From the NCBI GenBank assembly GCA_029465975.1, contig CM055728.1, forward strand, positions 26,062,851 through 26,126,850: a stretch of DNA of 64,000 nt, read 5' to 3'. Below are positions 44,367 through 57,063 of the stretch, one piece after another (within the stretch, counting starts at the first letter, position 1; each line of letters starts with the position of its first letter). The translations under genes and the position numbers were made by a program. The DNA comes from Dallia pectoralis. Its lineage: Eukaryota > Chordata > Actinopteri > Esociformes > Umbridae. The notes under the pieces are model-generated. The model ran no database searches and was not told the DNA's origin. It worked only from the letters and a program-made list of their open reading frames with translations.

Positions 44367-47300
44367 CTGCAACACAGCAAAAATAATCAGTTAGTGGAAG
44401 AAATATCTCAACCATGCAGTCAGGCAGGTACACAACAAATTAACATATTTATTCCATGGCATGACATTACTTGGAATAGAAAGCACCTTTTTCAGACAAG
44501 AAATAAGCACTTTGGAAAATTTCTGAGGGCATTAAAATGTAAAGAAAGAAATAACAGTCGTTTTCTTTGACAAACTAAGCCTGATTAGTCCCTCTGAAGA
44601 ACTTCTTAGTGGATTATTCTACCAAGCCTGTTTGTTCATCCAACTACCTGCCAGTTGCGTGTTGATGCCACTGAGCCCATTGTTGGTTGAGAATCTCAAG
44701 CATGTTTCGTTTAAATGTTGAGGTCAGTTTACATGACGCTGATGTCAGTGTTATTTAAGGCCCATATGGAGTAGGGCAATATGTAGTAGGTACTTACAGA
44801 TTTGTCCGTTATGGATGGAAGTAGCCATGTTACTTGGCACGATGACATTGTTGCTGAGGTGTTCCTGCACCAGATGAGGATGAAGAGAATGGGGTGTGTG
44901 AGGTGCCTCGTTTGCAGAACCTGAGGAACACAATACAATATTTAAACCCTACCCCAAACTGTCTGCAGAACCTGAGGAACACATTACAACATTTACACCC
45001 TAGCCCAAACAGTCAGCAGAACCTGAGGAACACATTACAACATTTACACCCTAGCCCAAACAGTCAGCAGAACCTGAGGAACACATTACAACATTTGAAC
45101 CCTATCATAACCATAACTCAAGGAAACAGATTTGTACCCAATACATTTTTATTTATTGCTTTTTTTTTTTTTTATTGTTTTCTTTGTAACAATATCAAAA
45201 TGGCTAACCTCCTAACAGCATCTCCTGCAGCAGGTTGTCAATCTTGGCCATCCCAAATAGCTTGACGAACTGTATCTGTTCGATCATCTGCCAGGTAATG
45301 CTCTGTAGTGTTGGCAGCAGAAGCAGGAGCTCTCCAAAGCGTCCCCGGGAGTCATACTGCCGGTCGTTGATGTAGTCCTCCAGGCTGACCTGAACCTGAT
45401 ACCTCATGCGCTTAATCTTACTGGGGTCGCTCAGACCTTTAGCATCTGGAGTGGGCGAGAAAAAACAGTCTGGTCACTTTTTTGATCACTCACTGCTTTG
45501 TTGCTCATTAAACAGACATACCATCGTTTGCCTACTCAGTGAAAAACGTTGTTTTATTGTCGTAAATAAAATGCTTTCGAACTAGAATACGTGATATGAT
45601 CAAATGTCTTTTTTTATTTATCTTGAAGCTGGAATCATGTGTTTTACCTGGATCAAAGAAAACAATTGCCTTCAAACAAGCATACTCGTTGTCATCGATC
45701 TGGAGCTCCTGGAACGGAACCACTAGCTCGTCCAGAATCCTCACGGTTACGCGGTTCACCTCTAACTCAGGGCAGTTACGTGGAATGATGTGGTCATTTC
45801 CTGTAAACGACAGAACAAAATAACTGTCAGCGTCATTTAGGCGTATAATTACTGAATCTATGGAGGTGAATACAGCCTCACAGAAGAAGGTCCTTGCACA
45901 TCACCTAAGAGCAGAAGGTCCTTGTACATCATAGACCTCTTTGCAACTCCGAGCAGAAGGTGTTCTCCGGCATGAGCTCGCAGCAACGCCACCTAAATGA
46001 AAATAAAGCAAATCACTTATTATTCATGTCTTAGCTATAGATTTTGAAGCTGTCAAGGTTAAGAAATCTAGTTACAAAATACATTTCATAAGATGTGGGA
46101 AATATTGTACCATGTGTGCCACATCTACCTAACCATTAAACAAGGACTGTTTCCCACCACCTTTTAGGTCACGTATGAGCTAACCAGATATTTTCACAGA
46201 AAGAGTAGAGTGAAGATACACCTGCTTGATCCTCACTAATTCAAAATCAGCAAATCAGTTACTAAGCCCCGGTGATCGGCAGTGTTAATGATTCTGCAGT
46301 GGTTTTGAGCACAGATAGAACTTTCAAACCAGCTCATCATATTCTAACCGGAGATTAAAATAAATTAACCATGTCTTTGGCTGAGGACTTAGAAGTGTTA
46401 AAAAAAAATCTGCAGCAGCAAGAACCCCACTCGGAAAATGCTGACTGTAGATCTTCCCTGGTCTCAGATTTTATTATCGCACAGGTTTCCGGGTCTTCGA
46501 CGCATGCTTCAATATACAAGAATGAATAGCCCATAAAGTGTGACACCCATGAATAAGATAATGGTTTAGTCCAACTCAATTAAATCTTATGTAGGTGTCC
46601 TACCTGGTCATCCAGTGGCAGGTCACAGAATGCAGGGATGTATTTGGCCCATTCCACCAGCACTAACAGCTGCTGTTTCATTGATTCACACACATCTGTG
46701 ATTGTTGCTATCTTCCTAGTTCTGATGTCCCCATTCATTATAGGCCCAGGAGAAGATATCTAAAAACACACACAAACACACACTGAATAAAACATGTCAG
46801 CGTGTCCGATTTATAGATAACTTATCTTAAACATGAGAACATAAGAAACATCAATAATTTCACTGAAATAAAATGTGTTCTAATCTATTAAATAAAAAGT
46901 TTTACTTTATCTTGGACAAAGTTAAAATAGAGGTTAAACAGTTAAACAGTTAACAGTTGATCTGTGTGCATGGGCCTTACCTGTCTAGAAAGCACATCTG
47001 CCTGGATGAGTGCGTTGATAGATGGTAAACTGCTGTCTTCGTAGCTAGACCTTCTGGTGCTAATTCTGTCTCTTTCGTTCTGTACCGCTGAGAAAGAGAT
47101 GTAGACCATAATAATAATCTCTCCTATGCTCTATCATGGTATAATAAAAATATAATTAGCCTACCAATTGTTAATGTCAGTTTAATTTCCCCGTAACATT
47201 AAACAGATGCTGTTAAGTCAAAACACATCCTAGGGTGATTAGCTGACTGGTCGTACAAACAAATACAACGTCAATACAACTCAACCATGACATTCCCTTG

Positions 47301-49630
47301 ACGTGCGGTAAAACACATTTAACAGAAGGTGCGGACATTATCATCTGTCAGTTCTCACAAAATCCTAACAGTCTATTAACATTGACTCGTCTTAGCGTTG
47401 ACTTTTTAAAGGGAGGAAAAGGTATCCCAAGGTTGATGTGTTTATCAGTGTGCGTAGCTATAATTCCTGCGCAGAACTGTTTGCTCAGCATAATCCGGTC
47501 GTAGACTTCAGCGCATCATGGAGTGAACATTAACAAAGTTCTACTCTTGTCGCTCTTACGACATCCCTCCACGAGCAGACCCAGTGACTCTGTTCTCCTT
47601 CTACAACAATACTACTGGGACTGGCTGATAAAAACAGGACACTGCTGGGCTTGGATGTCTTTAACCAGTTAGGCTTGTTAAGTCATAGAGGCATCACATT
47701 GTCGTACAAAAGTAGCCGTAGCACATTTTTATTTTACGGTAGGCCTGAGCCACTTTACGTCACTGCGTTTCACTCATGTAAATTACCATTTGAATGAAGT
47801 TGAATGAATTGTATACCTTCTTTTTTCATGCCGGCCCGGAAGCACTTTTTCAATCGACAGTATCTGCATTGATTTCTCTTGTCTTTGTCCACAATGCACT
47901 GTCTGTTGAACCTGAAAAAGACACGCAGGGTTATACATGGTTTTGTTAGCATCATACTAACTCCTGTATGTCTTTCTGTGTCGTCGTTATATGTGGCTTG
48001 GCAATGCCAATCCTTTCACCGTTCGTTCTGAACGTCCGGTATCACAGCTTTTGTGTCCACGTACCGTCGGCTTGATGCTCACCTGCAGGAGTACATGTGG
48101 TTTTTGCGAACACTCCGGCGGAAAAAGCCTTTGCAGCCGTCACAGCTGGAGGCCCCGTAGTGTTTGCCAGTGGCCCTGTCTCCACAGATGGCACACATAG
48201 TGCCTGCCCCCAGGTGGTTGGCTGCGTTCATGTTGCCGCTCTCGGCCGGAGAGGAGTCTGGATGAGCAGAGAGCGAGACATTGTGTTGTTGATTTCTTTT
48301 ATTCGTGACTGAATGAAATTATCCCTAGCTTGGACTTGGTAACCTGTTTGGGTATTGGGGTTGAATGGCGTGGAATAGAGTTGTTCTTCGAGATAAAGTC
48401 TACATTTAGTCCTCGTTTGATAACTAGTATTCCCATTTATGACTCAAGGTTTTTTGCTATATCTTAATTTTAAGTAACAACTGTTGATGGGCTTAAGTAC
48501 TTTCAAAGCAAACAAACAATTTCAGTAAAAATGGCGAGAACAACAGGAATTAAGTGATTGGATTAAAGTCAGTCAGTTGCTGGTTGATTAAAAGGGCGAA
48601 CATGGCTATGGTCTGTTATATCTAAGTATTGGCCTGGGAGCTTTGTCAAACAAAACAATTGTTTAACTGAGGTAATCACCGGGGACAGTACTTCATTCTT
48701 ATCCACTCACATCAGCAGACTGATTCATTCAATAAAACTGTACAGAAAGGTTTCTGCTAACCCCTAACTGCGCTTAGATGTGCCTATGAGGTAACACAGT
48801 TCTGGGAAGTTATGTTGTAGAAAAAAACTCACAGATACTCTTTAGCGTATGCAGATTGCATATGATCAAAAATAAATCTATTAAGAAAAACCTGTACAAT
48901 TACTGAGGTATACCAAAGATACATTGGCTAAACATGTCGTTGTCTTTTATGGGCCATTGCTTTTTCATACTGAGGTGAAATTGTTTCATTGTAGAATCAT
49001 GTTCACAGCCAAACGTCATGGGAGACTAGAAAGGAAAATGCTTTCAAAGAGCATGTATCATGTTGTCAAACAACTCTGGGAAATGTCTTTCTCGTCAAAT
49101 GGACCTCAAAACGCGTGGGAACATGGGTGCAGGTAACCAGAGAGGGATGCAGTTGTCTTTTAAATCACATTAGCATCGGATCAATATCTAGTCATTGTAG
49201 CCATTTAACCCAGTAATCCTATCTGAATTACGACCAATATGCCATAAACAGTCTACAAGTTACAGCAGGAGATGCTGATTCTCTTCTAAATGTTTTTCTC
49301 CCGGCACCAACTCGTTCTGATGCATTGGACGCATTTTCAAAACCCCAGAATATTTTTGCCATTGCAACAGAAGTCATCAGAAGTAATCATAGCACAAGCA
49401 AAGTAGATGCACCCCAGTACAAAGTGGCAACGAATATCCACCTTTAAAGAACCTCTCTACGACCCTCGGTCCACACATGACTCGTTCAAACCTCTAGTAA
49501 AAGTCTCAAAGTTCAACAAGACGACGTGCGACTCTGACTCACCTGTGCCCATAGACAGCACTTGCATGTTCTCAAACTCCAGGGTGGTGTAGGCTGGGTC
49601 TAGGGCCTCGCTATAGTCTGCCATGTCCAT
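44224..49630 (-). CDS. hnf4a: Hepatocyte nuclear factor 4 alpha, P1 isoform, ten coding exons
   Basis: Nuclear receptor (NR2A1) that binds DR1 elements as a homodimer and drives liver, gut and kidney programmes. Coding exons on the minus strand: 49630-49543, 48257-48083, 47911-47817, 47087-46981, 46759-46604, 45992-45905, 45800-45648, 45445-45209, 44920-44798, 44366-44224. They sum to 1365 nt, 454 residues plus stop; human HNF4A1 has 464. A/B domain 1-50, C4 zinc-finger DNA-binding domain about 51-117 (P-box CDGCKG, second finger CRYCRLKKC), ligand-binding domain about 130-370, AF-2 helix LLQEMLLG. The C-terminal tail ends PTITKQEIL (human PTITKQEVI). The start lacks the human MRLSKTLV extension; a TGA lies four codons upstream. 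All phases match across junctions. Confidence 0.98.
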
Positions 49631-52600
49631 GTCTATTGGGGCTCAGGACAATCAAATGCCCTTTCGGTTACCTGACAGTGGGGCAAAAAGACTCTTCCGA
49701 GAGGCTAAGTGTGTGCCGTCCACCTCTCCGTCCCCCCCTTCCTCCATATTTGGCCAAGCTCCTCCCTCTAAAGGTGGATAGAGATACCCCCGAGTATGCG
49801 ACGTGGACGGTCTCTCCTCCGGAGAACCAGAGGAGGAGGCCACTAGGAATTGTTATGGGACCGGCTGGAGGTGTCCCCTCCCAGGCCGGCCGCTAACCAG
49901 TAGAGGGGTGGATGTCTGGTTGATGTTTAACTAGGATCCTCTATTGGTGATTCATAGTTGTTTTTCTTTCAAAGATAACATAAGTTGAATCTCTCACATC
50001 CCCCTTTCTTTCCACGCTGACATTAATGGATCAACAATTATTTTATGAAATACAGAAAAAAGTGATGGATCTCAGCCAAATTAATATGCTTTACCTGGTG
50101 GAATGTCCTGTACAAACCGGTTGTCTTTTAGATGGCCATGTTCAAACCGGTTGTCTTTTAGATGGCTGTGTTCAAACCAGATGTCTTTTAGATTGCTATG
50201 TTCAAACCAGTTGTCTTTTAGATGGCTATGTTCAAACCGGTTGTCTTTTATATTGCCATGTTCAAACCAGTTATCTTTGGCTACATGGTTGATCTATCAA
50301 TCAATTAATATTATAGCATTTAGAAATCACATCTATTTTGGTGAAGATGTGTCAGAAGATCCAAGTTCATTGGCTTCTGATTGAAAAGGGACGCCTATTC
50401 ATTATGCATCATTATTCGCTGCATATTTTAATCTTCTTTCATTTGCAGTTATTTAGTTAACATTGAAATAAGAGTTGTTTTTCATCAATAATCAATCAGA
50501 GTACCAAAGCCAGTGACGCATTTACTAAATGTTGCTTAACCCACTTGGATTGTGGCCTAGCCAATCAGATTCTGGGACAGATCAGATGGAACGCTATGGT
50601 TCCTGGGGCCAATCAGAACGCGATAATGTATCCTATCTAGAAGTCATCATGTAGGTGCTCAAATCCTGGTGTAGTGTTCATCTAGCCAAGCCTGTGCCCT
50701 CACCCGACCAACAGGAGGTAAAACTTCAGCCATGTATAATACATCTCAACTAGTGCTTTGTAGGCAGACAACAAACTTACCCAGAGTATATTGTAACCTT
50801 GTAAATTGGGTGATTATTCCACAACATGCTGAATGCAGATGACACAAGGCTGCTCTTTGACCCAAATCGAATAAACGGAAAACAGTTATTATTAGAGACA
50901 ATGTGTATGGTCTTTTTTTGGTCAACACTGTCGTTGTAAGTGGATACGTCTTTCATGCTGCGTTGGGAGTGGAGTCTCATGGCATAACTAGTTTCTACTG
51001 GGAACTCCAAAAACCGGAGCACTCTATTGGAAAGCTTTCAGCAGGATTTACCAAATATAAAGTGGCTTTGTAAGAATCTGAGAACAGAATGCATTGCAAG
51101 CAAAGTATTAAAGAGCTCCACAACAGTAACAGTTTACTGTTATTTCTTTGGTTTTTGCATTATTTGAGATGAAGTCACTATTGCAAACTCATGACAGTCA
51201 ATACAGGGTATCTCTTGCGGCCTATGGCACAACGGAAGGATTTTAGAAAAATACATGTTGCAGAATAACCAAATAAGGTGGTTTCACTGTGTAAGTAAAT
51301 GTGACTTTACAAACAGCAATGTTATATTTGAAGAAGAGAAAGTGCCAGTACAAAGCAATAGGTCAATGATCTTGGGTTCACCAAGACCTCTGAGCTATAA
51401 AACACTGGTTGGTGAACTTGATAACCACCCACGCTGAGCACATACAGGATTCATAAAATAAATTCTTACATTACTAAAACCTTAAATTACTGTTTGGGTA
51501 AACTGGCCTGAAAACTATTAAAAATAATAATGTTTGCTGGGATTCTATTGTCAATAACAACTGAATTGATGAAAAAAACGATGTAAAAAAGCAAGAAAAT
51601 GTCTCCAAACAGTCTTCATTCCAATTTCTATTGTGGAATATCATGTTTATTATCATGGCAGATTTGAACATGATGTATCTAGACTTACTTCCTAAAGTAA
51701 CACCCTATATCACAGAATAGTGTTCCATTTCAGACTTGAAAACCCCTCAGGTGACCATATTTGCTCATTTGCCACTCCAGGAGCGATTGTCAGGCACGAC
51801 TGAGGTTTTCCGAGGGAAATCTGTGCGCTGGAATGAGGAAAATGAGTCACTTAACAAATCTTATCTCCTCTGCAATTAAACATCTTTTTATCATCAGCCT
51901 ACATCTTCTTTTTAAGTGAACTTTTCCAAGAACAGTCATATACTGCTCTATAAAGTGCAATCTGCAAGATTAAGGCTTTCTTAATCACACTCAAGTCGTG
52001 ACAGACTGCTCAGGTTTAGCAATATGCTGATAGCACGTTTTTGGATAATCAACATCTATGTCTTATGTTGAGTATTTTACTTATTATCAATCATCTGTTT
52101 CCTTACGCAGACTCTCTATGGGGATTGAACCTGGGAAGGCCTGCAGAACCCGAATGAATCAAAACTATTGTAGTTAACCTTGTACAGTATGTAAAACACT
52201 ATGCACAGTAACTACAGTACATATAAAACCTAACTGACATTTCCATATACAGTTTCAAGAAGCCTGCCAGTTTCTGTTGTATCCGAGTGGGTGGTAGTTT
52301 AAGATCGGTCCTGTTATCTTGTCATGGAATAACCAGAGAACCATTGGGATTTAGTTCAATTTAGCCACGGGGCACTGAACTTAGGGCCTAAAACAGAAGA
52401 CAATAGTTCAAGCAACGGAAAAAAAGCGGTCCCCACCACACGCAGAGTGAAACGGATAATATGTGTGTAATTCGTTTGCATGAACCGCACACAAACTAAA
52501 ACGGATTCAACTAAATTATAAAAAAATATATAGAGCGAGAGTGAACAGGACATATCATGCTAGCTCACGGCCCATTCTGATACTGTCTAGTCACTCACAC

Positions 52601-55600
52601 ATGTGGCGGCTCAGTTGGCCTGCGTATGACGTGTGCACGGAAGCACTGTGGTGTCAGCCTTATGATCAGCCACCCAAAACACCCGGGGCTAAAAGTCAAA
52701 GGCCTGACTGCTGATGAGTCCTGATGTAACACCGCTGTGATTCTCCCCTTTGAAACTAACTTCAAACTCCAGTTTGTGAACAAAGTCCTGTCTATCTTCT
52801 GAATAGGAATCTGAATAGTCCGACCGCTGACCAAACTCCATCTGTTAACCACTGCCTATTTCTACCTTCCACCGAATGCCTCTATTTCATTCCACACGTC
52901 TGGTCCCAATGGAATGAGCTAGTGAGGATTAAATGAATGACTGGAGACTTGGGGGAAGTCAAGAGACACTGATGTTTGGAATATATTGTGTTTGTTTTCA
53001 GGGGAGCTGCAGCACAGGGAGAATGTGAGTGTTTCTGGCGCGCATGTGATTTGTGCTATAGTTACTGATAATACAGCAGGAATAAAATAAGACGAGAGAC
53101 AGTTGCAATGTGATCGGGGTCCCATGTTTGAGCCCACTGTCTGCATGTCTGCCTGCCTGCCTGTCTCTCTGCCTTTCTGTCTGCCTGTCTGTCTGTGCTA
53201 GATGTAGGAGATATGATGTGATTAGTTGTATTGCCATGGCAGGCAAAGACCTTGTCAACAGATGATCACTATCTGTAAATTACACAGCTTGTGCAACTAG
53301 CCCCGTTCTGATGACCAGTGGTAATATCACTATGTCTGCGCTGCTGGAAAATTGTGTAAATGTTGACATTAGTCTTCTTTTGGGGGATTGCTTTTGTTTT
53401 GGTAACGTCAAAACCTAATTCTTTCGGTTAAACAGACATCAGTGGAAGAAAAACAAATCACACATTTCCAGATAAGCTGAGCTGAAATCAATGCTTTGAC
53501 TTTTTGTCGTGCCCTTTAAATATCTGGCAAAAAACATTGAAATGTTTGCAGTAATAATAGAATGTCCAAGCCTACAGAGTAAGTGCATATTGGTTATATT
53601 GTGCTCCGAGTAACTAGATTACTCTTTGAGGAACCATAGAGGAGCGACCATTCAGAGACCTCTATGATTTGGCCATTTTACCCTAGAATAAGATACAAGG
53701 ACATGAGTATGCAGGTTCTCCTATAATGAGTTCATATCCAGAGTCTCTGGTAGAACGACACAGTTAGAGGCGTCAATTTTTTATTCTCATCACCCCACGT
53801 CATTTTGGCTTTTTTCTAAATGGTAAATGTTTGAAATTGCAGTTTAAGATCTCCATTGTTTTTGAAACTCTTTAAAAAAAAAAAAACCTATGTATGATAA
53901 CACATTAAAAGCATATCACATTGAAACTGAACACAAAGGAAAGCTATGTGTTGCTATCAATGTAATTGCCCCCCTCTAAGTCATGGTGTGCCATAAAAAA
54001 CGATGGATATACCAGTTTAGCTATTTATAAGATCTACAAGCTCCAAGTCAACTTGTGGACTCGCAAGCAGGAAAAAGTTAAGAAAAATCATAAATCTTCA
54101 TATGGAATAAAAAACGTAGACTGTTGAAATAGTTAACTGAAAACCTTTCATTGTCCTGACCCATGACATTGTCTAAAGGTAATGATAAACTACTAGACCT
54201 TAATTTCTCTCAGCCCCCATAACCCCAACAATATTGTGCAATAAAGGCAAATTGTCAAAACGTTGTTAAAAAACACTTATCACTAGTACTTATAACATAT
54301 GCTGTTAAAAAAGTTAGGGGAATTACTTACTCTGTACATATTATTAAACTATCAATAATTTGATATTTACTACAAAACGTAACTAAAAGACTACCATTGT
54401 AATGTTTTTGTACAAAACCAGTTGTTGTTTTACCCAAAATGCCAGAGGAAAACTCATGTCTGTACACCAAATCAGTCAACAATTGCATCAATAAACATTT
54501 AGCCTGATGTTCCACGTAAATCAATCGCAGCATCTCGATAAAGCCATTTAATCATTAACTTCTGTTTTGCTGAGGATTCATTTTGTCTCCAAAGCCCAAC
54601 AATGTTACAGCACAACAGTGCACTTGGCCAGTTATCTGTCTGCTGCTATTGGCTCTCCTGTTATCCAGTCAATATTCATTAAACCTCGAAATCAGCAAGA
54701 GATCACGAGACACGTGAAGTAAAGGAATTCAACTGAAGTTCTCACTAGAAGTGTCAGCAGAAGCTAACCAGCTATTGATACCTCATTCAGAGAGTCTGAT
54801 ATTTCTACGGAAACCTTTTGAAAGGTTTCAACATTGGAACAAATTCCCCATCATGATGGGCCTCATCGTTAGGGTTCATCTTCCTTTAACCTGTGGCCCA
54901 CTGACTGAACTTGGTGAATCTCAACCCCTCTGTTTGAACAGCTCAACTATATTGGAAGTTAAGAGTACATGTTCAGATAGCACCCTTGGTATCAGGAGTT
55001 ATGTCAAACGAGTGACCTGGATAAAAGAAACGGGAATTACTGGGTAGCAGCGACACCTATTGGATAAACGATGCAGCGTCCATTGTTTTTTAAAGTAATT
55101 GAGTTGCCCTAAGAAATCTATGCTTAATGCTAACGAATAACATTAATTCATGTGTATTTTATATTGTCCATGCATGAGGTCAAATTCAAAACAGGTAATG
55201 ATTATGCACATTACCACTATTTTTATACTGAATAAAAACTGTCAAATAACATGGACGATATATAGCTCTTTCAGCTGAACCATGTCAACGTGTCTTAGTC
55301 GTACATTTGAATAAAAATTTGCTTTCAGAAAATATTCAAAACCCCTCTCAATTTTGTTGTGTTTCATACAGAGTATAACATTTCTTAAAAAGGATTTGGG
55401 ACGATCAAACGACACAAAATACCTCGTAATGACGAAGCCAAATGTATTTAATTTGTTCTAATTTATGAAAAATAAAAAACTTTTGCAAACCCTTTTTAGT
55501 ACTTTGGAGATGCGCCTTTTACTACGCTCACAGCTTTGAGTTTTCTTGGGTACGTCTCTGCCAGCTTTACACACTGGAATTTGGTTCCAGGGTTTGTTTC

Positions 55601-57018
55601 AGGCGTTTCTTTAAGAGCCTGTCTATATTTCCCTTCCCTCAACCCTGACTAGTCTCCTAGTCCCTGCCTCTGAGAAGTATTCCTATAGCATGGTGCTCCC
55701 GCCACCGTGCTTCGCCGCAGATATGGTATTCGTGACTGAGGAGGAGCTTCAGTCTAGCCACTCAATCATAAATGTCTTGTTGATGGAGATGGTTGTTTTT
55801 CTGATCCTTATTTTGTATCTCAGCAGAGAATCTCTGATGCTCTGTGAGATTATGAAAATTTGGTTATTGATCGCCTCCCTGACCAAGGCCATTCTTCCCT
55901 GGTTATTGTGTTTTGCGGCTTTTTTAGCATTTTTTGTACCATGAGCGCCATATGGAGTAACACAGAAAAGGTTTTAAATACTTATGTACATGGAATGATT
56001 TAGTTTGCTATTTTCAAAACATCTGGCCAAATTTCACGAAAAAAATTACTAAAAAGGTAATTTAACCAATTACAAACCGCTAGAGCTCAACCAAATATAC
56101 TATCCGAAGGCACTACATATCAATAAAACAGAGCCATCTGTTTGTGCACGTGTGCACATGTGTAAACACAGGTGGGTTTGTTTATGCTTGTGTCTAAGGT
56201 TCAACCTTTTCAGAGTTAGTGCAAAACGATGCTGCAGTTTAATAGATATCTGTTCTGTTGTCGTATGGCCTGGTGGCAGCGACGCAGATTGCCCTGTTGC
56301 ACAGTTAAAAGAGCGACATGCTGGGTTTAATTCCCAGTGTGACAAAAGTATGAATGCGTATGCACTCAGTGGGAGAATGTGCAAACTATCTTAAAGGTGT
56401 CCAAGTTTCCTGGTCCAGGATTTCATGCTCAATCTGTATTACGGATACAGCTCAAATAATAACGTTTGTGATAGACGGAGAAAAATGCTAATTCAACAAA
56501 CTACGAAAATTTTGTTCTATGAAAAGTCTTTCCAAAGATCTACGTCAAATGCTGTCAGAACGGTCCAGTGGTTTAAAGTGTTAACCAACTAAATTGTGTT
56601 GTGAAGTGTCCTATCGTGTGCACAGACTAGTTTCCTCCATTTAAAAAGGCGTGTTACTTGGCAGCATAGTCTATCATATACGGAGGCATTCTGAGAGTCA
56701 GTGCAGCGCAGAACAACAGTTCTAGAACTACAGAACGTTTCCCCGGATCTACCTGGAGTGGTGAAGTGATCGTGCAGTATTCCATGTTCCTCTCCGTACA
56801 TCCTCCTGCCTGTGGATCACAGAGCCCTGACAGGGACCAGGGACCGGAGCGTAGTAGGCCCCATCAAACACTGCTGTGCTCCCCGGCCTGGCCGGAGCAG
56901 AGAGAGGGTGAGGGTGTGTGTGGGGGCGTGGGGCGAAAGCCAGCGGGGACGTGGGACTGTAAGCCGTTTTTGCCAGGCCTTAGGAAATATAGTGTGCATG
57001 CATGCGTGTGTAAACATG

Positions 57019-57063
<45 letters not shown>

